Origin: Clostridium sp. CAG:678
Lineage (GTDB): Bacteria; Bacillota; Clostridia; Oscillospirales; Acutalibacteraceae
Assembly (NCBI GenBank): GCA_000431535.1
Contig: HF991822.1
Span: 197,912 to 254,374, forward strand
Direction of reading: 5' to 3'
DNA: 56,463 bases
A model generated the notes under the pieces. The model saw only the letters and a list, made by a program, of their open reading frames with translations. It was not told the origin of the DNA and did not search any database. Of this stretch, positions 8,570-16,140 are shown piece after piece (positions within the stretch are counted from its first letter, which is position 1; every line of letters begins with the position of its first letter). The position numbers were made by a program, and so were the translations under genes.

Positions 8570-8716
8570 TTATTTTTTCAGCTGCTCGCACTTCTGATTT
8601 GCAACGGAGCAAGATGTTTTGCTTGCAGACTGGCAGGATGTCTGGCATTCGCCGCAGCCGCCTTTTTTAGCAGATTCGCAAAGATTGCGTGAGCTTAACG
8701 TGTTGATTCTTTTCAT
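8570..8716 (-). CDS. SCIFF family six-cysteine ribosomal peptide (48 aa), variant
   Basis: This small gene was read directly from the minus strand: ATG at 8716, TAA at 8570. The product starts MKRINTLSSRNL and contains CGECQTSCQSASKTSC, the near-invariant core of the SCIFF (six cysteines in forty-five residues) family. Cysteines are at 13, 21, 24, 28, 36 and 43, six in total. In the family core QSACKTSCT (from memory) the Cys of SAC and the Thr after the last TSC form the characterised thioether; here both positions are Ser (QSASKTSCS), while an unusual extra Cys appears at 13. The start has a GAGG site 11 nt upstream. The maturase gene follows directly. SCIFF is a hallmark of Clostridia; its biological role is not known. 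Confidence 0.9.
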   Translation of the reverse strand: MKRINTLSSRNLCESAKKGGCGECQTSCQSASKTSCSVANQKCEQLKK

Positions 8717-8749
8717 ATTTCAAAACCTCGTTTCTTTTTTATTTACTCT

Positions 8750-8778
8750 ATTTTATATTATTGCTCCTGTTTTGTCAA
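8750..8778 (-). promoter_or_regulatory. Promoter of the SCIFF peptide gene
   Basis: On the minus strand TTGACA (8773-8778) and TAAAAT (8750-8755) are 17 bp apart, 34 bp before the SCIFF start. The -35 box lies inside the last codons of the upstream decarboxylase-like gene. Confidence 0.6.
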
Positions 8779-10077
8779 TATAAAGCGGGGAAGTAATTTG
8801 CCGGTGCTTTTTATATTGACGCCGTTTGCGACCAGAGCCATAATATAGTTTATGGATTCCTGCGTAATTTTCTCATTCGGAAAAAGGATCGGTATACCGG
8901 GCGGATAGGCATATACAAATTCAGCTGATCGTTTGCCGGCGCTCCTTTCAAATTCAGTTTGTGTGGTTTTGTGATTTGAAACAGCAAAAGAATAGATTTT
9001 ATCTGAAATGAGCGGGCGGGAAAGGGGAGGTTTGCGTGCTGCGGGAATCGTCCTGTCCACTTTAAGCAGAGCGGTGGAAAGTTTGTTGAATGCAGATTCT
9101 TCATCGCCGATGGTTGCCATTAGAATAATATGCCGCAACTGAGCCGACTCACATTCTATGTTATATTCGTTTCGCAGTTTCTCAGCAAGTTCGTTTCCGT
9201 TAATAGCGCAGCCGGCAACAGACAGGTTGATCTTGCTTGGGTCGTCAGATACAAGAAAGGTAAGATGATTTAATTTTGTGTTTTCATAAAATTGTTTTAA
9301 TGCTTTTTCAAAGCAGAAAAAATCTTTCCTGTTGTTTTCAAGGTATTCCGTGCAGACCGAAATGCTGTTCATTAAAACATAACTTGGTGAGCTTGTTTCA
9401 AAAATATCAAGGTAATGCCTAAATTTAAAAGCCCATTCTTCTTTGTAAATATTTGCAACAGCCGTTTGCGTCAGCGCAGGCAGGGTCTTATGCAGGCTGG
9501 ATATCACAATATCTCCCTGCGGATAGTTTCCAAAACGGCAAAACGGCAGATGCGCACCGTGCGCCGCATCAATCAGAACAGGAATGCTGCTTTCTATACC
9601 GCTTATATACCCCTCATAGGTGGGGCTGGTTATAATAATCAGCTTAACTTCCGGGTGCTTTGCTGTAATTCTGTCTATTTCCTCCTGCCTGAGTCTTGTG
9701 TAGATTCCGTTTCTGCAATCAAATTCAGGATTCGCAATCAGCACATTGAGTTTTCGAAGCGAACAGGCATTATAAACGCTTTTGTGGCAGTTTGCAGCAA
9801 CGATTACCGTGTCACCCTCGTTCGTCATAGCAAACACTGCGGATAAAATTCCAACGGTAGATCCGTTGACGAGCAATGCGGATGATTTGCTATTGTAAAG
9901 ACAGCTTAATTTTTCTTCTGTTTCTCTGATCAAACCGTTCGGATCGTGCAGATCATCATAACCGGCAATTTCTGTAATATCGATATCTGCACCGCAAATG
10001 CCGAATTTTTTGTTTCTTTTGTGTCCCGGCATATGAAAAGGGTACTTGTTCAGTTTTTTCAGTTCATCATTAAGCAT
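8758..10077 (-). CDS. Orn/Lys/Arg decarboxylase-family PLP enzyme (439 aa)
   Basis: This is a PLP-dependent fold-type I enzyme of the short Gram-positive Orn/Lys/Arg decarboxylase group (SpeA/YaaO-like, about 440-490 aa). The N-terminal FHMPGHK motif, DAAHGAH (Asp170, contacts the pyridine nitrogen) and SSLHKTLPALTQ with the Schiff-base Lys197 are intact. The C-terminal domain contains AYPPGIPILFPNE, also a family signature. Family members make cadaverine, agmatine or putrescine; specificity cannot be read here. The window also carries a spermidine/putrescine uptake operon at 48-52 kb, so polyamine metabolism is plausible. The start ATG overlaps the end of the upstream membrane protein gene by 8 bp, indicating translational coupling. 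Confidence 0.85.
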   Translation of the reverse strand: MLNDELKKLNKYPFHMPGHKRNKKFGICGADIDITEIAGYDDLHDPNGLIRETEEKLSCLYNSKSSALLVNGSTVGILSAVFAMTNEGDTVIVAANCHKSVYNACSLRKLNVLIANPEFDCRNGIYTRLRQEEIDRITAKHPEVKLIIITSPTYEGYISGIESSIPVLIDAAHGAHLPFCRFGNYPQGDIVISSLHKTLPALTQTAVANIYKEEWAFKFRHYLDIFETSSPSYVLMNSISVCTEYLENNRKDFFCFEKALKQFYENTKLNHLTFLVSDDPSKINLSVAGCAINGNELAEKLRNEYNIECESAQLRHIILMATIGDEESAFNKLSTALLKVDRTIPAARKPPLSRPLISDKIYSFAVSNHKTTQTEFERSAGKRSAEFVYAYPPGIPILFPNEKITQESINYIMALVANGVNIKSTGKLLPRFILTKQEQ

Positions 10078-10642
10078 CGGCGAACTCCTTGTTTTTCTTT
10101 CTGTATTGGTTGTAAGCCAGCGTTACGGGCATTGCGATCAGCGCAAAGAGAACGGGTACGGTTTCAATTAAGGCGTTTTGCTTAAAAATAATAAGTAAGA
10201 TAAGATCGGTAAGCAGAATAACTCCGATTATCATGGTCAGTACAGCGTTAAAAACATTCTTTTTAAATCCGGACAGGTATGTGATAAATACGGCAACACC
10301 GGTACAAACGGAAAAAATGAGCGATCCTGCGCAGTGCAAAAAATACTGCGTTTTCAGAGAATAGTCAAATTTAAAAATTAAAGTTAACCCCATTCCAATA
10401 AGAGCGGATACAGCAAATATGATATGGAAACTTGTTATCCTGCCAAATGTTTTTGCAAGGGAAAAGATATTTATGTAAAGCGCAATGTAAACCAGCGTGC
10501 CCCAGATAAAAAATAAAACGGGATGAGAAAGCCCCGTTTTGGATAGAGCACCCTCATTACTGGTTAGATCATTCAGGCTCATATAAAATATAGTATACAC
10601 AGCAGCACACAAACTAATTGCTGTATTTGCAATAAACTTCAT
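10070..10642 (-). CDS. Hypothetical multi-pass membrane protein (190 aa)
   Basis: I do not recognise the family. The sequence shows about six hydrophobic segments (roughly 5-20, 42-62, 70-92, 103-125, 133-152, 158-175), with short loops and a basic C-terminal end (YRKKNKEF). There is no catalytic motif. It is the first gene of a two-gene unit: its end overlaps the start of the PLP decarboxylase-like gene by 8 bp. A transport or sensing role linked to that enzyme is possible but is not supported by sequence. The ATG at 10642 is preceded by a weak GAGGATAAT site. Confidence 0.6.
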   Translation of the reverse strand: MKFIANTAISLCAAVYTIFYMSLNDLTSNEGALSKTGLSHPVLFFIWGTLVYIALYINIFSLAKTFGRITSFHIIFAVSALIGMGLTLIFKFDYSLKTQYFLHCAGSLIFSVCTGVAVFITYLSGFKKNVFNAVLTMIIGVILLTDLILLIIFKQNALIETVPVLFALIAMPVTLAYNQYRKKNKEFADA

Positions 10643-10816
10643 ATTATCCTCGAAAATATTGTATTAATCGGATAAATTATATAATAATTGGATTGACTTT
10701 TCAAGTTACTTGTGGTAATATACCGTTGTTGCGATTCAGTAATACATAGAAACAAAAGTTGATTTTTTATTAAAACGGCTTGAATATTCTATGGATAATG
10801 CTGTTCAATCCAAATG

Positions 10817-10840
10817 ATAATAACAGTCTTCTGTTATTAT
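10817..10840. repeat. Perfect 10-bp inverted repeat in the 10.64-10.94 kb intergenic region
   Basis: ATAATAACAG (10817-10826), TCTT loop, complement 10831-10840. There is no T-run on either side, so a terminator is unlikely; an operator or RNA hairpin is possible. The rest of 10643-10937 shows no gene or other clear signal. Confidence 0.6.
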
Positions 10841-10937
10841 AAATCAGCGGAATAAGTTGAAAAGTAAGTTTTAACTGAAAGTAAACTCCGCCTCGGTCGT
10901 CCTCGCCGTGTAAAATGTAGAGGACAAAACTGAATAT

Positions 10938-11024
10938 GCGGAAGTGGCGGAATCGGCAGACGCGCTAGATTCAGGTTCTAGTGAATGCAAATTCATGAGG
11001 GTTCAAGTCCCTTCTTCCGCACCA
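10938..11024 (+). tRNA. tRNA-Leu (CAG)
   Basis: The acceptor stem GCGGAAG pairs with CTTCCGC (11014-11020), followed by an encoded ACCA. The anticodon stem CTAGA/TCTAG encloses loop TTCAGGT, giving anticodon CAG at 10972-10974. A long variable arm and the GGTTCAAGTCC T-arm confirm a class II leucine tRNA. Confidence 0.95.
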
Positions 11025-11028
11025 TTAA

Positions 11029-11063
11029 AAAAGGATGAACTATATTGGGTTCATCCTTTTTTA
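11029..11063. terminator. Bidirectional terminator between tRNA-Leu and the 11.1 kb gene
   Basis: GGATGAA and TTCATCC arms flank a 9-11 nt loop, with A-run before and T-run after. It ends the tRNA transcript and, on the other strand, the AT-rich gene. Confidence 0.8.
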
Positions 11064-11069
11064 CTCTAA

Positions 11070-11891
11070 TTAATTTTCAAATATCTGTTCAGCTTCTTCT
11101 AAGTTTAATGTTACAGTATCTCTATTTTTCAAATCAATTTTCAATTTAGATTCATATAGATTTTCAAGAGCATCTTTATATACTATAGAAAAATCCAATA
11201 TTAATTCACTAAATGCATGTTCTGTATCTATAAATAGAGATTTATACTCGGCTGGCTTTACAAAAGTTATTGGTTTATAAGGTAATTCATATTTAATATT
11301 TTCGTGTTTTAAGTATAACGGAACCAGAATGTTATTAGCTAGATTTGAAATCGTCATATCAATAGAAATTGCTGTTATAGGATTAGCAGTAGTGACTAAT
11401 TTATGCTTACACTCTATTGATGGATATGGCTTATTTATATTCCTTAATTCTTCACTCTTATTTATCTGTTGCATGGTATTAGAATAATGTATTCCTAATA
11501 AAGATACAAGAGCTGGCAGCAAAGTAATCAGTCCTGTAATTATTGAGTTAATAATACTTTTCCATTCTTCATTTAGTGATATAGACATTATATATAGAAT
11601 TGGTAATGGAATAACAATAAGTAATACTAAAAATAAAACACCTGATTTTAAACTATGTCTATCACTATATTCAATCCACATTATTCTAGCATCAATAGTT
11701 ATTGCTAAAAACTCGTATATTGTCATTGCAATGGCACCAATAAAAATTACAGCAATTGCTAATGCAGTGAAAATATTGTTGTTTAGTATGTATTGTAAAA
11801 TTGCAAATATAATAAAAGATATAACACATATTATCGACATTATTATTGCATTTTTAAAATACTTTTTTTGCTTTTTCTTAAGTTTTTCCAT
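11070..11891 (-). CDS. Hypothetical AT-rich membrane protein (273 aa)
   Basis: I do not recognise the family. There is a Lys-rich N-terminus, then four membrane segments (about 14-34, 40-62, 83-105, 117-137), then a soluble C-terminal domain of about 130 residues with alternating beta-strand pattern (for example ITAISIDMTISNLAN) that looks like an Ig-like or jelly-roll fold. The base composition is strikingly AT-rich and the protein Ile/Asn/Lys-rich compared with every neighbour, which suggests recent horizontal acquisition. It sits directly after a tRNA-Leu gene, a common integration site, and before an IS200-end-like palindrome. The ATG has an AGGAG site nine bases upstream. A defence or phage-related role is possible but is not shown by any motif. 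Confidence 0.6.
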   Translation of the reverse strand: MEKLKKKQKKYFKNAIIMSIICVISFIIFAILQYILNNNIFTALAIAVIFIGAIAMTIYEFLAITIDARIMWIEYSDRHSLKSGVLFLVLLIVIPLPILYIMSISLNEEWKSIINSIITGLITLLPALVSLLGIHYSNTMQQINKSEELRNINKPYPSIECKHKLVTTANPITAISIDMTISNLANNILVPLYLKHENIKYELPYKPITFVKPAEYKSLFIDTEHAFSELILDFSIVYKDALENLYESKLKIDLKNRDTVTLNLEEAEQIFEN

Positions 11892-11981
11892 TAGATAATT
11901 CTCCTTATTTATTTTGCAATAATATTTTATTATGACTATTTATAATTTGCAAGTATATAGAAAAAGGATTTACAACATCTT

Positions 11982-12018
11982 GAATCATAACCACCAGTTC
12001 AACTGGTGGTTTTGATTC
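11982..12018. repeat. Long palindrome matching the IS200-like element end at 34.3 kb
   Basis: The core AACCACCAGTT (11989-11999), 1-nt spacer and AACTGGTGGTT is identical in both arms to the hairpin at 34308-34330. The flanking AATCAT is also shared. Here the palindrome extends further by GAATCA/TGATTC. No transposase is nearby, so it is a solo end, a REP-like element or a target site. The rest of 11892-12124 shows no gene. Confidence 0.7.
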
Positions 12019-12124
12019 GTTCCCTCAACCTTTTGAAAAGTCATTTCATGGTTAAAAAATATGGTGTTTGATTGTAACTTATAACGGAAAGTTTTTCATG
12101 ATTTTGAATTCTTTTTATACAATA

Positions 12125-12153
12125 TTGACAAAGAGATCGTTTGCTTGTATAAT
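12125..12153 (+). promoter_or_regulatory. Consensus promoter of the ROK-controlled glycan operon
   Basis: TTGACA (12125-12130), exactly 17 bp, TATAAT (12148-12153): a full sigma-A consensus. Such a strong promoter needs repression, which the adjacent palindrome can provide. Confidence 0.85.
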
Positions 12154-12154
12154 T

Positions 12155-12179
12155 ACTTTTAACACCCAGTGTTAAAAGT
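12155..12179 (+). promoter_or_regulatory. Palindromic operator over the transcription start, probably for the ROK repressor
   Basis: Perfect inverted repeat with 11-bp arms (ACTTTTAACAC and its complement) around a 3-nt spacer, starting one base after the -10 box and covering +1. Bound protein would block RNA polymerase. The first gene of the operon encodes a ROK repressor, so autoregulation is the simplest reading (inference). Confidence 0.75.
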
Positions 12180-12197
12180 GTTGGGCAGGTGATCTGT

Positions 12198-13172
12198 TTG
12201 CCAGAACAAAATATACTTAAGGATATCAGACTAAAAAATCTTTCGGATATTTTTCAAGTTCTGAGAAAAAGCGGCCCTTGCAGTTTGGCTCAGTTGACAG
12301 AGCAGACTGACGGCGGGCTGACAACCGTAAAAAAATGCGTTATGCAGGCAATGGAGTTCGGAATGGTGCTGGAAGGCGACACGGCTGATTCTACCGGAGG
12401 GCGTAAAGCAAAACTGTATGAACTGAATCATGATTATCAGTATTTTTTATTTATAATTGTTGATAACAACGATCTGATCTGTAAGATCTGCGATTTTGGA
12501 TTTCATATTAAAAAAGAGTTCACGCGCACTTTTATATTACATCATCTCTTGGATAGTGTTTATGGCTTGATTGATGATGCGTTGGCTGAATATGAAATCT
12601 CAACGGTTTGCCTTGCCTTGCCCTGTGTTTTGCATGACGGTATTGTTATGGACTGGTATTATAATCCGTCCGTGGTCGGGCTGAATATTAAAAAAGAGAT
12701 AGAGCAAAAATACGATATAAATGTTATTGTTCAAAACGATATGAAACTCACGGCGATCGGAGAATGTGCTTGTGCCGGCAAAAATATAGTAAATATTGCA
12801 ACCGTTCAGTTCGGGCATAACGGTATAGGCGTTGGGGAAACCGTAAACGGCGAACTGCTGACCGGAAGTGCCGGATTTGCCGGTGAGGTCGGTTACACGG
12901 AAGATATTAGAAAAAGCATCATGGGTATTTCTTTTCCCGCCAAGATTGTCAGGAATATCATTATTTATCTTAACCCGCAGTTGATCGTATTTTACAGATC
13001 TCAGCGCCAGAATCAGTTTGAAAAAATATTTGACACTGCTGTTCGGAAACTGCCGAAGTATGCATTACCGGAATTCAAAGTGTCAGATGAATATTCAGAA
13101 AGCATAGTCCGCGGATTTATTTCTCTTATAAATAAAAACGGCTATTTTATAAAACCAGGGGTAAAAATATGA
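12198..13172 (+). CDS. ROK-family transcriptional repressor (short form)
   Basis: The N-terminus is a winged helix (about 1-75 after the start), followed by an actin-like ROK sensor domain with GHNGIGVGETVNGEL and GSAGFAGEVGYTE. The protein is about 324 aa, shorter than typical NagC/XylR repressors (about 380-400). The zinc motif CxCGxxGCxE that normally follows GEVGH is absent: the sequence jumps from GYTEDIRKS to the next helix. Two starts are possible, GTG at 12189 and TTG at 12198; the TTG is preferred because AGGTGA lies five bases upstream. The operator-like palindrome just upstream suggests it controls its own operon in response to a sugar. Its stop overlaps the transporter start. Confidence 0.8.
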   Translation: MPEQNILKDIRLKNLSDIFQVLRKSGPCSLAQLTEQTDGGLTTVKKCVMQAMEFGMVLEGDTADSTGGRKAKLYELNHDYQYFLFIIVDNNDLICKICDFGFHIKKEFTRTFILHHLLDSVYGLIDDALAEYEISTVCLALPCVLHDGIVMDWYYNPSVVGLNIKKEIEQKYDINVIVQNDMKLTAIGECACAGKNIVNIATVQFGHNGIGVGETVNGELLTGSAGFAGEVGYTEDIRKSIMGISFPAKIVRNIIIYLNPQLIVFYRSQRQNQFEKIFDTAVRKLPKYALPEFKVSDEYSESIVRGFISLINKNGYFIKPGVKI

Positions 13173-14743
13173 AAAGTTTGTTTAAAAAGAAATCAACAAG
13201 GGAAATCCTTGCTTTTTCGTTGCTGCCTTTTGGTATCAGCACGATTTACAGCATTGTGGGCACAGCGCTGAACATGTATTTTACCGATGTGCTTGGGCTT
13301 TCTCTTTCCATGACAGGTATTATGCTGGCGGTAACAAAAGTATGGGATGCTGTTAATGATCCTTTAATGGGCATGCTGGTGGATAAAACCAATACACGCT
13401 GGGGTAAATGCAGACCGTATGTGTTCTGGATGTCAGGACCCATGATTTTGGTAACAGCCTTGCTTTTTGCTCCGGTAGATTTCGGGCAAACAGGTAATTT
13501 TATCTACGCCATTATTGCTTACATACTTTATTATACGATTTATACTGCGCTGGATATCCCGAATAAAGGCCTTGCGCCGCTTGTTTTTCCGGAAGATAAA
13601 CTGCGAGTAAAAGCGCTGTCTTGGAGCAATATTCTCGGCTCCCTCGGTTCTGTTTTGCCTTCACTTCTGTTCTTCACCGTTGCCGGTCTTTGGGGCAGGG
13701 AAAATCAAAAGCAGGGCTACTTCTTTTCTGCGCTTATCTTTGCAACGCTTGGCGCGGTACCGATGTTCTTTTCCGCATTTGGTTTTAAGGAAAAGATCAA
13801 AATTCCACCTAAAAAAGAAAAATATATCGATGGTCTTAAAATCGTTTTTAAAGATAAAAAGTATATTGTTCTAACCATTGCAATGTTCTTTTCGTCTATT
13901 GTAAACATCGGCTCCATGTTTTTGCCTTATTTTGCAAAATGGAACTGTATCGGTGTGCTTCCGATAGATCAACTGTGCGATTGGATCAATCAGACTTTCG
14001 GTATTTCTTTGCAACTCACAAGTGAAGGGCTTTTAACACCGTTACTTCAGATCGGAAGCGGTATATCCTATATGCTTTCCATGGCGCTTATTCCGCTGTT
14101 CCTCAAAAAGATGGACAAAAAAACGCTTTGGATCGGCACATCCATCATCGGTATCGCAGCGGATATTATCTGCTTTATTGTTGGCATTTGGATTGTTCCA
14201 TACAACACGTTTGCCGGTGCAGTGGTATATATGATTCTTCGTTTCTTTACAAATTTCCCGGTTGGAATTATGACCGTTCTGACCACTGCCATGTTTTCTG
14301 ATGTTGTGGAAGATCTTGAAATGCGTACCGGCAAACGCCTTGAAGGAACGGTTTTCTCGTTCCAAAGCCTGATCAGCCAGATTTCTGTGGCAATATTCAA
14401 TGCACTTCTGTTAAATGTTGTTGACGCATTTGGATATAACGTGGATAAAATGAATGCGCTGACCAACAATCTGACACAGCCACTGATCCAAAGCCCAACG
14501 CAGTCTTTTGTATCCGGCGGTGTGGATTATACATTGCTTCTGAACGTTATTTTCTTTCTGTTAACGGCATTCGGCGCAATCGGTCTTCTGCTACAAACAA
14601 TCCCGATGTTTTTCTATAAGTTTGATGAAAAAGCACAGGCGGGTAAACTGAAAGCCTTTAGGGAAGAAAAGGAAAGACGTGAAAATGAAGAACTGAATGC
14701 ATTAGCAGCGGAAAACGAAAAAAGCGCAAGTGATGCAAAATGA
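13169..14743 (+). CDS. GPH-family sugar:cation symporter (MelB-like)
   Basis: A 524-aa, 12-segment MFS transporter of the glycoside-pentoside-hexuronide group. The diagnostic block AVTKVWDAVNDPLMGMLVD followed by TRWGKCRPYVFW is intact, matching the cation-site aspartates of MelB. GPH proteins import glycosides such as melibiose, lactose, xylosides or glucuronides with Na+ or H+. A hydrophilic, Lys/Glu-rich C-terminal tail (about 485-524) is predicted in the cytoplasm. The gene overlaps both neighbours by 4 bp (ATGA), so it is translated together with the ROK repressor and the phosphoesterase. It presumably imports the product released by the exported GH18 protein of the same operon (inference). 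Confidence 0.9.
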   Translation: MKSLFKKKSTREILAFSLLPFGISTIYSIVGTALNMYFTDVLGLSLSMTGIMLAVTKVWDAVNDPLMGMLVDKTNTRWGKCRPYVFWMSGPMILVTALLFAPVDFGQTGNFIYAIIAYILYYTIYTALDIPNKGLAPLVFPEDKLRVKALSWSNILGSLGSVLPSLLFFTVAGLWGRENQKQGYFFSALIFATLGAVPMFFSAFGFKEKIKIPPKKEKYIDGLKIVFKDKKYIVLTIAMFFSSIVNIGSMFLPYFAKWNCIGVLPIDQLCDWINQTFGISLQLTSEGLLTPLLQIGSGISYMLSMALIPLFLKKMDKKTLWIGTSIIGIAADIICFIVGIWIVPYNTFAGAVVYMILRFFTNFPVGIMTVLTTAMFSDVVEDLEMRTGKRLEGTVFSFQSLISQISVAIFNALLLNVVDAFGYNVDKMNALTNNLTQPLIQSPTQSFVSGGVDYTLLLNVIFFLLTAFGAIGLLLQTIPMFFYKFDEKAQAGKLKAFREEKERRENEELNALAAENEKSASDAK

Positions 14744-16083
14744 GTAAAAAGAAAAAAATAACAACGGCAATTCTTATTGTTTTTGCTATTCTGATTGTTG
14801 CGGGGGTGATTATTTTGTCCGTATTGTATTCCTCTTCAAGCAGATCCATGATCAATAAAACAGAGATACAGGAGTTTCAGACGGATTCAGCAGATTTTAA
14901 GGTTGCTGTAATTTCAGATACGCAGCTGCCGCCTACTGAAAAACAACTTGCAGAAGATGATACGTATTTAATCAACCTAAAAAAAGCGCTTACGGTTATG
15001 AAAAACAATCAAGTGGATATGATCTTGTTTGCCGGAGATATCGGCGATCTTGGCACTGCATTTGCTTTTCAGACATATGAGGACGCGATTGATGAAGTGT
15101 TTGGCAGTGATCGGCCGATCATCCAAAATATTATGGGCAACCACGACTACTGGAGCAAAAACGTGTTTACTTACCGCCCGCACAAGGCGGCCTACGAGCG
15201 CGTTACGGGTTCATCGCCATGGACGCATTATGTGGTCAACGGCTATCATTTTATAGGCGCTTCTCCTGATACCGGAAGTATGCAAAACGGCTATAAATAT
15301 ACTTTGAAATGGCTGGACAGCGAACTGCAGAAAGCGGCTGCGGATTCGAACGGAAAACCGATTTTCGTCATGACCCATAATCAGCCGGAAAATACCAGTT
15401 ACGGCAGCGAAGATTGGGGCGATAAGAATCTGGACAGCGTGTTTTCCAAATACCCGAATGTGATTGATTTCAGCGGCCATGTTCATTATTCGCTGTTGGA
15501 TGAACGATCAATCTGGCAGGGCGCTTACACAGTGATCAATACGCAGTCCCTGTCTTATACAGAGCTTGAAGAAGGCAAGGAAAACGGAACCGTTCCCCCC
15601 GATGCCGAAGCTACACCGATGGGATATATTATGGATTTCACGGCAGATTCCATCACGATTCACCGTGTGAATTTTGCTGACGGTGATTTTGGAAAAGAAG
15701 AACAAGCCGATAAAGTCTGGAGTTTTTCATTGCCTTATGTGAATGACGGCAAATATTCGTTTGAAAACAGGAAAGCGGTGAACACAGCGCCGGAATTTAC
15801 GGATACGATCGGCAGCGCAAGCATCAGTGAAGATAAAGTGATCTTATCTTTTCCGGCGGCAAGTGACGATGATTTTGTCCATTCCTATAAAGTGGTCATG
15901 GATGATCGGGAAACAAAATATTATTTCAGTGATTTCTATAACGGAATAGACGATATGAATCAAACCGTTGATCTGGAATTGCAGCTGCCTGCAAAAGGCA
16001 ACCACCATTTTAAGATTTATGCTGTAGACAGTTGGGATGAAGAAAGCAAAAACTGTGTGGAAATCGATCTGGATATTCAGTAG
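14740..16083 (+). CDS. Membrane-anchored calcineurin-like metallophosphoesterase (447 aa)
   Basis: One N-terminal membrane segment (about 8-30) anchors an extracellular calcineurin-like phosphoesterase domain (about 52-260). The metal ligands are D60 in ISDTQ, D100 in FAGDIGD, N134-H135-D136 in GNHDYW, H213 in MTHNQ and H247/H249 in GHVH. The first motif is SDTQ instead of SDxH, seen in some extracellular subfamilies (recalled). Residues about 335-447 form an Ig/fibronectin-like domain. It lies inside a glycan operon between the symporter (4-bp overlap) and the LacZ-type GH2. A plausible role is removing phosphate or cleaving a phosphodiester from a decorated glycan before uptake; this is inference, the substrate is unknown. 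Confidence 0.85.
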   Translation: MSKKKKITTAILIVFAILIVAGVIILSVLYSSSSRSMINKTEIQEFQTDSADFKVAVISDTQLPPTEKQLAEDDTYLINLKKALTVMKNNQVDMILFAGDIGDLGTAFAFQTYEDAIDEVFGSDRPIIQNIMGNHDYWSKNVFTYRPHKAAYERVTGSSPWTHYVVNGYHFIGASPDTGSMQNGYKYTLKWLDSELQKAAADSNGKPIFVMTHNQPENTSYGSEDWGDKNLDSVFSKYPNVIDFSGHVHYSLLDERSIWQGAYTVINTQSLSYTELEEGKENGTVPPDAEATPMGYIMDFTADSITIHRVNFADGDFGKEEQADKVWSFSLPYVNDGKYSFENRKAVNTAPEFTDTIGSASISEDKVILSFPAASDDDFVHSYKVVMDDRETKYYFSDFYNGIDDMNQTVDLELQLPAKGNHHFKIYAVDSWDEESKNCVEIDLDIQ

Positions 16084-16140
16084 CCGGATTCATAAATTTA
16101 AACCATGTTCAATACTTTTCAGATATAAGAGAGGGTAAAT

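Noticed and set aside
10938-12018. Integrative element at tRNA-Leu
   Set aside because: No integrase is present and I could not find a repeat of the tRNA 3' end at the other side; only the composition and the palindrome support insertion.
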